Notes: a model not told the origin generated them from the sequence alone. DNA of 64,000 nt from Hydrogenoanaerobacterium sp032017025 (GCF_032017025.1 NZ_DALZQO010000017.1:8733-72732), one strand, 5' to 3'; positions 18,201-27,890 are shown, counted from the stretch's first letter. Numbers and translations: made by a program.

Positions 18201-20817
18201 TGCCGTAGTGATACGACTCGTTGCCCAGCGACCACATGAGAACCGAAACATTGTTTCTGTGCCACTCGATCATCTCGGTGTACTGATTCAAAAATGACGC
18301 CGTGCCCAAAGCGTTGTATCCGTACTGGAAGCAGACGGCGGTTTCGACCTCCACATACAGGCCGATTTCGTCGCAGATTTCCATGAAGCGTCTGTTGGGC
18401 GGGTAGTGGGAGGTACGCAGGAAGTTGATGTTCATGTCCTTGTATGCCTGCAGCTCCTGCCGTGTCTGCTCGTCCGTCATGGTACGGCCCAGGTCGTAGG
18501 AGATGTCATGGCGGCAGGTGCCGCGCAGTTTTACGTCTTTGCCGTTGACATAGACCTTATTCCGGTCGTAGGTCTCGTTCTCCACCTGGTAGGTGACCTC
18601 GCGGAAGCCGATCTTCTGTGTGTTGGCCTGTTTGATTTCTCCGTCAACTTTAAGAGTCGCTTTCAGCTCATACAGGTTGGGGTGCTCCGCGTCCCACAAT
18701 TCGGGCGCTGTCACCGGGATGGAGACCTTCGCGCGGGGCGCGTCCTTGGTGAACGCCACGTTGCCGGGCTCCAGTGCAACGGTGTTCCCGCTCTTGTCGA
18801 TCAGCTCGAACTCGACGGTCGCATTCTCCGAAACCATGCCCAGCTTCACATCCAGCTTGAGCTCCGCGTCGGTGAAGGTCTCGTCCAGTTCGGTCTCCAC
18901 ATGGATGCTCTTGATGTAATCGTTGGGCAGAGCCAGCAGCTCCACGTCACGCAGGATGCCGCCCATGTTGTGGTGAGCATAGGTGGAGCCGTAGGAGGGG
19001 TTCGCACGCACGTCGGTCACGCCGACCACCATGGTCACTTCCTTAGCCTCGCCGTTCATCTCGCCCACCAGCGTGGTAATATCGCAGTCCCAGGTGGTGA
19101 AGCCGCCGACATGGTTCCGCACAAACTTGCCGTTCACCCAGACGCGCGCGTCACTGTACACGCCCTGAAAGCGAACCAGGATGCGGTTGCCGTCGTAATC
19201 GGCGGGGATGGTGAGGGTGGTTTTGTAGTAATACTCCTTGTCGGCAGCGATATCATAGCCCTGCATCAGAATTTCGCCGGGCACAATAATGTTTTTCCAA
19301 TTTTGGCCGTCCCACGTGGAGACATCGAAGTCCCCGGACGCAGGTTTGGAGCTGGGCGGGGTGAACAGGAATTCCCAGTCTCCGCTGCCCTGCCAGTCGT
19401 TCAGCAGGATCACTGGGTTTTCCACGCCAGTAACCTCGGCGGGTGTGGGCGCAATTTCGGGGGAAGCCCAGATCTTGTCGGGATCGCCCGGGACAACCGG
19501 CTCCTCAGGATCCACCGCTTCACCGACCACGACAACGTCGAGGTTGGAAATCGCGGGCCAGAATTTGCCCACGCCGTTTTTGCTGGGCTCACAGTCCTTG
19601 GCTGTAAAACGAATGGCCGTGACCTTGGTGATCTTCGGCAGGTCAGCCCGCACCGCAGTGCCGTGCGTGGCAGGAGCCGTGAAGTTTCCGTCCTCGGCCA
19701 CCATTGTAAATTCATTGCCGTCCACGCTGATTTCGAGGTCGTATTTAGTGACGAATCCCTCGTTTGAATTGCTTCTGCCGGTCATCTTGAGCGCTTTGAC
19801 CGCGTATGCCCGGTCAAGCTTCAGGGTAATCGACTGGGGGGCCTTGATGGTGTCATCTGTCCGTCCCCAGGAGGCCCATACGGTTCTTCCGTTTTGAGCT
19901 GTCATGGCGGCTCCATCAATTGCCTTATCCACCTCGTCGCCCTTACCGGAATGCGTTGCGCTCGCGGTCATCTTATCCTGCGGGACAAGCGACTCGGGGC
20001 CGTCCGGAATCTCTTCAGGCTCCTCGGGCTCCACCGGCTCGCCAACCACCACGACATTCAGGTTGGAGATCGCGGGCCAGAAGTTGCTTCTGTCGAGCAT
20101 GCAGTCCTTGGCCGTCAGCCGAATGGCGACGATCTCGGTGATCTCCGGCAGCTCGGCGCGTACCGCCACGCCGTTTGCGGGAACATCAAAAGTTCCGTCT
20201 GTGGTAACCGTTACAAATTCTCCCCCGTCTGCACGGATTTCGAGGTCGTACAGGGTGACGAAGCCTCTGCTCATATTGCTTCTGCCGGTCATTTCGAGCG
20301 CCTTTACGCTGTACGCCCGGTCAAAGTCCAGCTGAATCCATTGGGGATCCTTTGCAGTGTCGTCCCCTCGTCCCCAGGAGGCCCATACGGTTTTACCGTT
20401 GCCGTCCGTTGCGGCTGTGTTCCCGTCAATCGCTTGGGACGCGGGGTCACTGGAACCGGAATGGGATGCGCTCGCCGTCATTTTCGCCTGAGGAATGAAC
20501 GATTCCGTGCCGTCTGGGATTGCTTCCTCACTTTCCTCCATCAAGGCGATTGCGCGTGCCTCCTCTTCCTCTAGTAACAGTTCCGTGCCGTCGGTTTCCG
20601 TGTCGATAATCTGCTCTGCCACAGTGGTGACAGCGGCTTTCTCTTTCTCTAGCAACAGTTCCGTGCCGTCGGTTTCCGTGTCGATAATCTGCTCCGCCAC
20701 AATGGCGCTAGCGGCTGCCTCCACCGATGAATTCTGTGCAAAGCTTGTCAGCCCGGTCGCAATCATCATCTGTGCGGCCAGTAAAAGGGCAACCAATTTT
20801 CTAGCGTTCCTTTTCAT
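15277..20817 (-). CDS. Secreted multidomain glycoside hydrolase family 2 enzyme
   Basis: Starting at ATG 20817 (GGAG 8 bases upstream) the protein has 1846 residues. It has a signal peptide (about 1-35), a duplicated acidic 26-residue unit, two F5/8 type C (discoidin-like) carbohydrate-binding domains (about 100-260 and 275-435), and GH2 sandwich, Ig and TIM-barrel domains (about 460-1080). Glu867 in LGNES is the acid/base and Glu941 in HDEYAH the nucleophile, 74 apart as in beta-galactosidases (76 in LacZ). C-terminal binding modules, a FIVAR-like helical unit and a shared surface domain follow. Beta-galactosidase is likely, not certain. It has no C-terminal membrane anchor. It is richer in G+C than its paralogue. 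Confidence 0.88.
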   Translation of the reverse strand: MKRNARKLVALLLAAQMMIATGLTSFAQNSSVEAAASAIVAEQIIDTETDGTELLLEKEKAAVTTVAEQIIDTETDGTELLLEEEEARAIALMEESEEAIPDGTESFIPQAKMTASASHSGSSDPASQAIDGNTAATDGNGKTVWASWGRGDDTAKDPQWIQLDFDRAYSVKALEMTGRSNMSRGFVTLYDLEIRADGGEFVTVTTDGTFDVPANGVAVRAELPEITEIVAIRLTAKDCMLDRSNFWPAISNLNVVVVGEPVEPEEPEEIPDGPESLVPQDKMTASATHSGKGDEVDKAIDGAAMTAQNGRTVWASWGRTDDTIKAPQSITLKLDRAYAVKALKMTGRSNSNEGFVTKYDLEISVDGNEFTMVAEDGNFTAPATHGTAVRADLPKITKVTAIRFTAKDCEPSKNGVGKFWPAISNLDVVVVGEAVDPEEPVVPGDPDKIWASPEIAPTPAEVTGVENPVILLNDWQGSGDWEFLFTPPSSKPASGDFDVSTWDGQNWKNIIVPGEILMQGYDIAADKEYYYKTTLTIPADYDGNRILVRFQGVYSDARVWVNGKFVRNHVGGFTTWDCDITTLVGEMNGEAKEVTMVVGVTDVRANPSYGSTYAHHNMGGILRDVELLALPNDYIKSIHVETELDETFTDAELKLDVKLGMVSENATVEFELIDKSGNTVALEPGNVAFTKDAPRAKVSIPVTAPELWDAEHPNLYELKATLKVDGEIKQANTQKIGFREVTYQVENETYDRNKVYVNGKDVKLRGTCRHDISYDLGRTMTDEQTRQELQAYKDMNINFLRTSHYPPNRRFMEICDEIGLYVEVETAVCFQYGYNALGTASFLNQYTEMIEWHRNNVSVLMWSLGNESYHYGNPEVYHKKWDYIKATDTTRPAIFSWPSSVRDGSVPYDIYSAHYVNWDLTGGGAGYGNPDYDNFPVIHDEYAHIACYNVSELQNDTNVRNFWGESLKVFWDNLLEKDGALGGALWGGIDDVFYIPEGTTERYQKHSDGDAAGYGEWGSVLDVFLRLKPEAWLTKKAYSPIRIDEENIAAPAANEVLALNAKNWFDHTDFDEVTLVYQINDGEAQTTTLSSVAPHTAGTIEVPANDWKTGDKVNLKFYADYDNILIDEYNIVLGGVQVDFEPASETAPTVTEDGDVVTVSGKDFAVKFSKQKAQITEGSFNGEVLLKGGPQLNALGGIMAADATTPLTYKVENNQAIVTLLGSYGATKVQFDIEISGNGIITTNYTLLTAPPQKDGCSEVGVVYEIASGMESVSWLRDGFWSAYPEDHIGRNEGTALRIRPGSDVTPDEYGVKPNWGWEQDMRNFFLYPKNSDKDGIMTNDFKAMRENVWTYDVNYGEEKSGIRVESADASVAARISIGKGNNENFVDDRDPRIVYSAGGWSTYEAGTDYAGTETFSTKLGATAEFAFNGIGVRYIGSKQNNVGKVKIYIDGNTEVDTFSDIGNALKQTPIYSIDNLKNGPHTIKLEASGGKYNCIVVDAFEVLTEKSPEIKETTKLIINNQWYYPGLDWGNYEGISGKLNQGSTGSATIRLTSDTGEEPSTADKTQLELAINLADGILTDERYDKMSKAKLAELVSAAKALRESGTATQAQVDEMSKALTRAAVQIRLMKIINDGQRLLNEIDQTKYSVATVKALKDAVAHAENLLALGTTDQKTLDQAEANMNKVLSAFNPAPSKPSKGGTSKASDSDYWGSNSIVEKISNFARGETLSAKLEAGAMMLAKVLDTAKAKGVNLNIEINGKDYLILMTNIKLDEAAIYYTAEELIAMASTPTSSNPETGGEVPETAPAVPAAVIPATPVVPEVPEPVAPTEQTIYALPELGSIPQ
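20550..20705 (-). repeat. 78-base tandem duplication in the GH2 gene
   Basis: Two head-to-tail copies of a 78-base unit encode VAEQIIDTETDGTELLLE plus eight variable residues. The copies differ at only a few bases over about 60 shared positions, so the duplication is recent. It lengthens an acidic linker between the signal peptide and the first binding domain. Confidence 0.75.
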
Positions 20818-20923
20818 CCTCGAATCTCCCATTTCTTTCTGCTTTTTCTCTTGCACAGCTTACCGCAACTCCGCCTTCATGCTGTTTTTTGAATTCTCTG
20901 TTCACAAGCTGATGCAATTTACA

Positions 20924-21005
20924 GCAGTATTTCCTTTGTATATGTTCATTATAAAGATGGGGGCGCAGTATTTCCTTTGTATATGTTCATTATAAAGATG
21001 GGGGC
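20924..21005 (-). repeat. Perfect 41-base tandem duplication carrying a -10 box
   Basis: Two identical 41-base units (20924-20964 and 20965-21005) each contain TATAAT on the minus strand (20953-20948 and 20994-20989). Only the distal copy has a -35-like TTGAAA 16 bases upstream. The duplication moves the promoter 41 bases from the gene. Confidence 0.85.
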
Positions 21006-21032
21006 TATGTTTTCAAATACACAAAACGGAAA
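20989..21032 (-). promoter_or_regulatory. Promoter and conserved upstream motif of the first GH2 gene
   Basis: Minus-strand TATAAT (20994-20989) with TTGAAA 16 bases upstream. The motif TTTCCGTTTTGTGTATT (21032-21016) lies 21 bases before the -10 box. The same 17-mer, with one change, lies 22 bases before TATAAT of the second GH2 gene, so both are probably controlled by one factor. Confidence 0.6.
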
Positions 21033-21256
21033 CATATATATAAATTGGAAATATATTTTTAAAAAATTGTGAATAAATTTAGTTGTAATGTCTATATTGG
21101 TTAATATTACATAAGAACAAGTTAATAAATTATAAATTTGAACGACGGTATGGGTTCTAAGCATTTTTCTTGAAATGTCCAGTTTCATACCGTCGTTTCC
21201 ACACACTTACCCTTTGTTCGCGAAGGTAACCCGATTTAATTTTGGGGAGCAGGTCA

Positions 21257-21283
21257 ACAGGCGGCACAAAATGTGCCGCCTGT
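21257..21283 (-). terminator. Hairpin after the second GH2 gene
   Basis: Perfect 12-base arms ACAGGCGGCACA / TGTGCCGCCTGT around a 3-base loop lie about 30 bases after the GH2 stop codon. There is no clear T-run on the minus strand, so termination is likely but not certain. Confidence 0.5.
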
Positions 21284-21315
21284 CCTGCAAAATTATTACA
21301 TTTAACTATGGTGAA

Positions 21316-23928
21316 TTAGCTGCGTTTTTTCCAGAGATACAGGCCGCTAGCTGTTGCTGCCGTAAGCAGAATTACGCTAATCCATACCCACGTCGCGGTT
21401 TCGGCCGTTGTTGCAATCGGTTTCCGCCCATCCGCAGGAGCTTTAGGTAAAGTCTTTTGCGCTTGATCAGGAGCTTTAATAGCACGCTCATGTTCTCGTA
21501 AAACCTCAGCAGCCGGTGCTTGCGTCACGGTTATCATTTCACCACCTGTTTCGGGGTTTATTTGTGTGGTGCCGCTTTGAGCTTTTTCTACTGCTTTTAA
21601 CTCGAGCAAGCCGTCAAAGGTAAAGTATACTCGATCGGCGGCAGTTTTGTTCATGTTTTTGCACTCTAACCGAACTTCTTCTTTTCCATTATCAAATACC
21701 AAGATAATATCTTTGCCAGCAGCGGTATCGATTACGGATGCAGGAATAATCATATCCTCCTGAATGAGTACGAGAATAGTATCGCCTTTACTTGCGTTCT
21801 CGATGCGCTCGCGTACAGTGCTCCAATCTTTGCCCGCACTTCCGTTCGATGAAGACTTAGAACTGCCTGTATACGAAGAATCAGGCTTATTATCGGTGAT
21901 CTTGATAATTTCAAAGGTGGAGAATTTATCACTTTCGAATATCAACGTATCGCCACTGACCACAACTTTCAGAACATCCACTTTGTCGTTGTGCAAACGC
22001 ACCACTCTGGCGTTGTCTGTGGTAAGGCCGTGGCCTATTGGTAATGTCAACTTACAGGTAACCATACATGTCAACTCGGCATTTGCAATAATATCGCCGT
22101 CATTTGCTCCGCCAACAACGATTACCGAGAGGTCGAACGGTTTAAAGTCTGTTGAGCTGTCTACATTGATTCCGCTAAGCTTTTTGATTGCCTCGTCCAG
22201 CTTATGAGCATCGTTTTCATTCAACGGCTTTTCTTCCACTTTTATGCCTGTGCCGCCACTGGGCAGTGGTTGATTTGTAACATTCGTATTTGCGGGAACT
22301 TCGACAAGTATATTGCCTTTTTTCAGCTCAAGTTTTGCTATTGCATCGGTAATGGCTTTTACAGCGGCATCTATCTGCTCTTGTGTGTAGCCGCCCTTCT
22401 CAAGCATCTCACGTGCAGCTGCTACTGCTTGTTTCAGTACCTTCCAAGATAGAGCGGTGTATCCCTTTTCGCTCAACTCACCGGCTTGCGCGAGCACCTT
22501 ATTTAGCTCGTCAACTGCGATTTCAGGCAATTGGGAAGCATCTATCGTTACAAATGCGTCCACGCTCATATAAGCAGTATCTGCATTGGTCAAAGTAATA
22601 GTATGCTCACCCGGCTGCAAATCGGTCTTTTCGAATAAAATAAAAGATTGGTACACATGCCCTGAGGTCGCTTGGTCGGCGGTTCCAAAATCCACCCCAT
22701 CTAAGGTGATTTTTGTTTTACCGTGGTTTGATTCCTTATGTCCCATCCAACGGATGCCGGTACCGTTAAAGGTAAAGCTGACGGTTCCTTTTTTAATGTA
22801 CGAGAGCGTAGTATTGTGCAGCTGAGTGCCTGCCAAATATCCTCCGGGGCCGTCATGGATTACTTTATCGCCTGCATAGATAATTTGGTCTGTAGCGTTG
22901 TCATCTACAATTTGCGCACCGTACATTTTTTCTGCGCTTTGAACAGGAGTACCCATACGCCCGCCACTGCCGGGAGTCACCTCGCAGATGAATACAAAAC
23001 CTGCCATATCGCGATTTAAATACAGTTTATCGGTAACAGCACCCGGAATTGCGGAGTATTCATTGCCTAAAATTCCGGCTTTTTTCTTCAGCCAACGGTA
23101 AGTACTTTCCTCTTTAGTACCGTTTTCAATATCAAAATCCACCGTAAGCGCATTGCTTTGCGCGGTAATTTGAACATTTTTGGCCAACGGCAGTGGCCCC
23201 TCTACAACTTCTTTGTAATCGTCGGTGTCGGTGAGCCGCATAGTTACCGTTCCGGTATAACCATTAGAGATCTTTAAAGAAGGCTTTGTATAGTTTTTCC
23301 AATCCAGTGCGGGGTAATTCCATTCGTTATTTACAAATAGAGTTGCCTTTAATTCGGACGATTCGCCGCTTAACACTTGGAATGCGTCTATTACAATAAA
23401 GCCGTTGTCTCCGATACCGCCCACAACTTCTACTTCAATAGTATGAGACCCATAAGAAAGACCCTCTTCTTGGTATGCTACATACTGCTTTTGCGCTGTA
23501 CCGATACCGTTGTACAGGTCAATTTCTTTCGGTTCTCCGCCATCGATGCGGATCTTTGCTTTGCCGGTGTTTTTTTGGTAGGAACTGATAAATTTGACAC
23601 CGGTGCCTTCAAAGGTGAAGGTGCATTTGTCGCCTGCTTTTTGGCTGTAGCTCTGCGTATCATTATAAAATCCGCTGCCCGCACCATGCCCCCAGCCAGA
23701 GCCGGTAAAGGTAATCTTATTGGTTTCGGTATTATCTACCGTTAACGGTTTGCTATAACCCATTCCGATACGCGCAGCGTCCTTGCCTTGCGATTCCACT
23801 TGAATCTTGGCATTAGTACCTTCAAAGTTTGCGTTATAGTACCAGATGTATTCGCGCATAGCTCGGAAGTCGTTGGTAGAAATGCCGTCCTCTGTGCTGT
23901 CCTTAGTATAGAGGAAGAAGTTACGCAT
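21316..23928 (-). pseudogene. GH2 paralogue, C-terminal part (out of frame at an assembly gap)
   Basis: This frame carries on the second GH2 protein after the 10-N gap; its first residues, MRNFFLYTKDSTEDGIS, align with MRNFFLYPKNSDKDGIM of the intact paralogue. It holds two malectin/CBM-like modules, Ig-like segments, a FIVAR-like helix pair and the shared W...GKD surface domain. It ends in a hydrophobic helix and basic tail (LYLWKKRS), so the protein would be cell-anchored, unlike its paralogue. NPETGG occurs ~70 residues before the end, too early for a standard sortase signal. The start is not real; the frame break is an assembly artefact. Confidence 0.75.
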
Positions 23929-23944
23929 ATCTTGTTCCCAGCCC

Positions 23945-23954
23945 NNNNNNNNNN
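23945..23954. other. 10-N assembly gap inside the GH2 paralogue
   Basis: The flanks match the paralogue exactly (minus-strand equivalents near 16860-16910), where 17 bases separate the same flanks. Ten Ns instead of 17 shifts the frame, so the interruption here is an artefact of gap size. Confidence 0.9.
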
Positions 23955-24563
23955 GTATTCATCGGGGGTGACATCAGAACCCGGACGCACGCGCAGTGCC
24001 TCTCCTTTGTTACGCCCGATATGGTCGTCTGGATATGCAGACCATAAGCCGTCCCTGAACCAGTCCACACTTTTTACGTCACTTCGCAGGTCATAGCTAA
24101 CGCCAATCTCTGAGAAATCTTTGTTTCTGGAGGGAACTGTAGTAAGCGTATATTTTGTTTCGATTCTTCCATTGTCGCTGATGGTAATATCAAAACGTAT
24201 GCCTTGTGTACCAAATGCACCGTTTAGAACGATAATCGCCTGATTGTTTTCTACTTTCGCAGAAAACGGCGTTTGAGCATCTGGGGTCCACTCTCCCAGC
24301 GGCAAACCAATTACATTAAGGTTTGGACCGCCGGTAAGCAAAACATCATCTTTAAATTTTGCCTCTGTCAAACGGGCACTGCTTTTATTAAATTTAACGG
24401 AAAAATCAGTACCTGCTACGGTAACAAACTCGCCGTTTTCGGTAAGTTTTGGAGCAGTGCTGCTTGCAGCCGCGAATTCAACACTTGCCTTGCCCAGTGT
24501 TACGTTGTATTCGTCTACCATAATGCCATCGGACGTATAGAATTTTAAATTAACTACGTCACC
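23955..24563 (-). pseudogene. GH2 paralogue, middle part (after the amber stop)
   Basis: Translation immediately after the TAG codon continues as GDVVNLKFYTSDGIMVDEYNVTLG, collinear with GDKVNLKFYADYDNILIDEYNIVLG of the intact GH2 protein, and goes on through a DUF4981/domain-5-like beta-sandwich ending at PGSDVTPDEY. It has no start codon or ribosome binding site of its own near the stop, so it is translated only by readthrough or not at all. Confidence 0.75.
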
Positions 24564-27490
24564 CTACTTCCAGCTGCGAGCAGGCAGCTCCAATTCTCCT
24601 GTAGAATGCGGAGCCAAACTATCCAGTTGCTCTATCACCTGATCACTGCCGCCATTGATTGTGTAAACCAAACGTATTTCGTTTAGGTTGGTATGGTCAA
24701 ACCAGTTTTTAATTTCAAGTGTAAGGGGTGCGTTACCCGGATTGCCGACATTTTCATCATTCAAACGAATGGGTGAATATGCTTTTTTTACTAAATATGC
24801 CTCGGGCTTCAGACGCATATACGCATCCAACACGCTGCCCCATTCACCGTATCCGGTCGCGCTGCCGTCCGAATGGCTTTGGTGCCTTTCGCTTGTTCCT
24901 TCAGGTATGTAAAAAACGTCGTCGACACCGCTCCAAAGTGCGCCGCCCAGCTCACCGTCAGTAGTAAACAGGCGCTCCCAAAACCGCTTGATGCTTTCGC
25001 CCCAGAAGTTGCGTACGTTGGTATCGCGTGTAAGTTCATCGCGATTGTAGCATGCAACATGCGAATATTCATCATGTAATAACGGGCGGTCAAGGTTTGC
25101 GGGAATGCCGCCATAAGGGGCCCAGCCCTGATAATCACCGTTCCATGGCGCGTAGTGGGTACTGTAAATATCGGTGTACGGTGCATTCGATGTCCAAGGA
25201 TAGCTAAACATGGTAGGTCGTGTTTTATCAACATCTGCAATGTAATCGGCTTCTGTTTGGAATGCTGTAGTCCATGCGCCCCACGATTCATTGCCTAAAG
25301 ACCAAATAAGGATTGATGCATGGTTTCTGTCACGCTCGACCATCTCTGTAAATTGGTCAAGATAATCTGCTACGGTGGTTTTTGGAGGGTTGTTGTCAAA
25401 GCCCTGGAAGCATACTGCTGTTTCCTCCAAAACATACATGCCCAATTCGTCGCACGCTTCAAGGAGCTGTTTGGTGGGCGGATAGTGTGAAGTACGAATG
25501 AAATTGATATTCATATTTTTATAAGTTTCAATTTCATATCTGTCTTGCTCGGGTGTTGTAGAACGGCCAAGGTCGTACGAAACATCGTGGCGGCAGGTTC
25601 CGCGCAGCTTTACTTGCTTGCCGTTAACGTAAACCATGTTTTTGTTCGTGCCGTCTGCTCCGCCAAAGGTAATCTCTCTAAAGCCGATTTTTTGGCTGTT
25701 GGTTTGAATAGTCTGCCCCCCTACCTTAAGGGTAGCGGTCATTGTATAGAGGTTTGGATGTTCTGCATCCCATAGTTTGGGTGATGCAACGGGAATTGTT
25801 AAAGTTTCAATTGATTTTCCCGCTACAACAGTAATCTCATTTTCGGCTATTACTTCTTTACCATTAGAAAGTTCAATTGCCAAGATTGCGTCTGCGTCAG
25901 CAGCTTTTTGAATCTCTGTCGTTAGTTTCAGTTCAGCGTTGGTAAAGCTGTCGTCTAGTTCTGTTTCTGCATACAAACGCTTGATGTAATCTTTGTTCAA
26001 AGCAATCAGCTGAACTTCGCGGTTGATACCGCCCATGTTGTGGTGTGCATACCAGCTGCCGATGGAGGGATTGTTCAGCTTATCTGTTACTCCAACGGTT
26101 ACGGTAACAGTCTCCCCTGCTGTAACTTTATCTGTGATATCACAATCCCACGTGGTGAATCCACCGCTGTGGCTGCGCACAAATGTATCGTTAACCCATA
26201 CACGTGCGTAGCTGTAAACGCCATTGAATCTCAATAATATCCGCTTTCCGTTATAATCGGACGGAATTGTTATTTCTCTTTGGTAATAGTACTCCACCTC
26301 GTTGAGGATGTCGTGCCCTTGCATGACCAGTCCGCCGGGCACCTTGATGTTCTCCCAGTTTTCATCTGTCCATGCAGAAAAATCAAAGTCCTGTCCTGCT
26401 TGTCCCGGTTTTGAACCTGCGGGCGGAGTAAATAGGAACTTCCAAGTTCCGTCCCCTGTTGGTTCATTCAGTGAGATTACCGGCTGTGCTACGCCTGAAA
26501 TTTTGTCCGCTTCGGGAGGAATTTCAGGGGTTGTCCAATCATCCGACCATGGCTGATTGGCGGTTGGCTCTTCCTCTTGAGATTCGGCAATGACATTGAA
26601 GTTTGAAATAGCCGGCCAAAATTTATTAGCCGATGCACCCGAATACGGGACAATCTCTTTTGCCACTAACCGCATGTATCGTGCCTGCAGCGTTTGCCCA
26701 AGGTTTCCGCGTACAGGAGTATCGTCTGTTTTTGCCTGAAAACTGCCGTCTGTAATCACAGTTTGGTAATCGTTGGCACCCTCGGCTTTTATTAATAAAT
26801 CATATTTGGTAATAAAACCGCCTTGTGTGCTCCCGTTGGTTCTGCCCGACATTTCAAACGCCTTTACGGGGTAGTTCCTTCCTAAATCCACCTCAAACCA
26901 TTGCGGGCTGGCAATGTCGGCGGCGTTCCAATCCACACACCATACTGTTTTAACCGCCAAGTTTGCCGGAGGTGATGCTTTTCCGTCAATTGCTTTTTCA
27001 GGCCCTTCTCCCGCGGCAGAAGAGGAGGCTGATGCGGTCATTCTGTCTTGGGGTATATAAGTTTCGGCTGTAAGTACCCCTGAATCTTGCATTGTATCTG
27101 CTGTTGTAGCCGGAAGCTCATCTTCCGCAGAAGTTGGTTCTTCGCCCTTGTTTGCTGTTTCATCTTCGGGTGTAATCCCGCTGNNNNNNNNNNNNNNNNN
27201 NNNNNNNNNNNNNNNNNNNNNNNNNNNNNNNNNNNNNNNNNNNNNNNNNNNNNNNNNNNNNNNNNNNNNNNNNNNNNNNNNNNAGAAGTTGGTTCTTCGC
27301 CCTTGTTTGCTGTTTCATCTTCGGGTGTAATCCCGCTGCCTAATACAATCTCATCTGTTACGGTATTACTCTGTGTGCCGGTAGCCTCGTCAATTGCCTG
27401 CACAGGTATTGTACCGAAAAACATTGAGAAAACAATGGCAAGTGTAAGTGTTAGACTTAAAATTCGCTCTGATACCCTTTTTCTCCACAT
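24564..27490 (-). CDS. Secreted GH2 glycosidase paralogue, N-terminal catalytic part ending at an in-frame TAG
   Basis: The start at 27490 opens a signal peptide (about 1-32, ending VQAID). An acidic linker is interrupted by a 100-N gap, then come one F5/8 type C domain, the GH2 sandwich and Ig domains, and the TIM barrel with acid/base WSLGNESWG and nucleophile LLHDEYSHVACYN. The barrel is complete, so a shortened, active enzyme is possible. TAG (24566-24564) falls where the paralogue has a Thr codon (NDWKTGD against RSWK-stop-GD). The C-terminal modules and membrane anchor are lost unless the stop is read through. It is less G+C-rich than its paralogue. Confidence 0.82.
27184..27283. other. 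100-N scaffold gap with identical 55-base ends
   Basis: The 55 bases before the gap (27129-27183) are identical to the 55 after it (27284-27338). If the two are merged into one, the signal-peptide frame runs in register into the F5/8 domain. The gap is therefore probably two overlapping contig ends that were never joined, not missing sequence. Confidence 0.85.
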
Positions 27491-27521
27491 GCTTTGAACC
27501 TCATTTCTTTATTTTATATAT

Positions 27522-27566
27522 ATTATACAAAAACCTTCATTTCCTATTGAATACACAAAGCGGAAA
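27522..27566 (-). promoter_or_regulatory. Promoter and conserved upstream motif of the GH2 paralogue
   Basis: Minus-strand TATAAT (27527-27522) is preceded by TTTCCGCTTTGTGTATT (27566-27550). The motif matches 16 of 17 bases with that of the other GH2 gene and sits at almost the same distance from the -10 box (22 against 21 bases). Confidence 0.6.
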
Positions 27567-27773
27567 TTTATATAGTTTTCGGAAAGTTGTATTTAGAATA
27601 ATATTGTCTAAATTTGTATGATTTTGTTGCGATATTAAATCAATTGTAAACAAAAGGAATTTTTGCAATTTTCTTCTGCAAGTAAGAGAATCGTATTATT
27701 TGGGGCTTGCAAGAAAAGATGAAAAAAGGTTAAAGCTTACCTTAATGCATTAAAGGGCAGTCGGCATAAGAAA

Positions 27774-27811
27774 CAACGGCTATTGAGCATTTATTTGCTC
27801 AATAGCCGTTG
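27774..27811 (+). terminator. Strong 16-base stem hairpin followed by T-rich tract
   Basis: Perfect arms CAACGGCTATTGAGCA / TGCTCAATAGCCGTTG are followed by CTTTCTTTT on the plus strand. No intact plus-strand gene ends here, so it may be left over from a lost gene. Confidence 0.75.
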
Positions 27812-27890
27812 CTTTCTTTTACGTAGATATTTTTCAATTAAAAAAAATTCTTAATTTTATATTTTATAGGGCACTATTTTATTCAGTTAA

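Larger units (their letters stand above)
20818..21315. other. Intergenic region between the two GH2 genes
   Basis: This 498-base AT-rich stretch contains the promoter of the downstream GH2 gene with a 41-base tandem duplication (20924-21005), a 12-base perfect inverted repeat with a 33-base loop (21141-21152 with 21186-21197), and the hairpin after the upstream GH2 gene (21257-21283). No coding frame of interest is present. Confidence 0.6.
27491..27890. other. Intergenic region upstream of the GH2 paralogue
   Basis: The first 80 bases hold the GH2 promoter. The rest is AT-rich and non-coding, with a strong hairpin at 27774-27811. No gene is seen. Confidence 0.6.

Noticed and set aside
18406..19767. 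A 453-codon plus-strand open frame inside the GH2 gene
   Set aside because: It is antisense to well-conserved GH2 catalytic sequence, has no ribosome binding site and shows no family motif; it is a shadow of G+C-rich codons.
21316..21620. LPXTG sortase signal at the end of the GH2 paralogue
   Set aside because: There is a terminal helix and basic tail, but no LPXTG-like motif just before it; NPETG lies about 70 residues too early.
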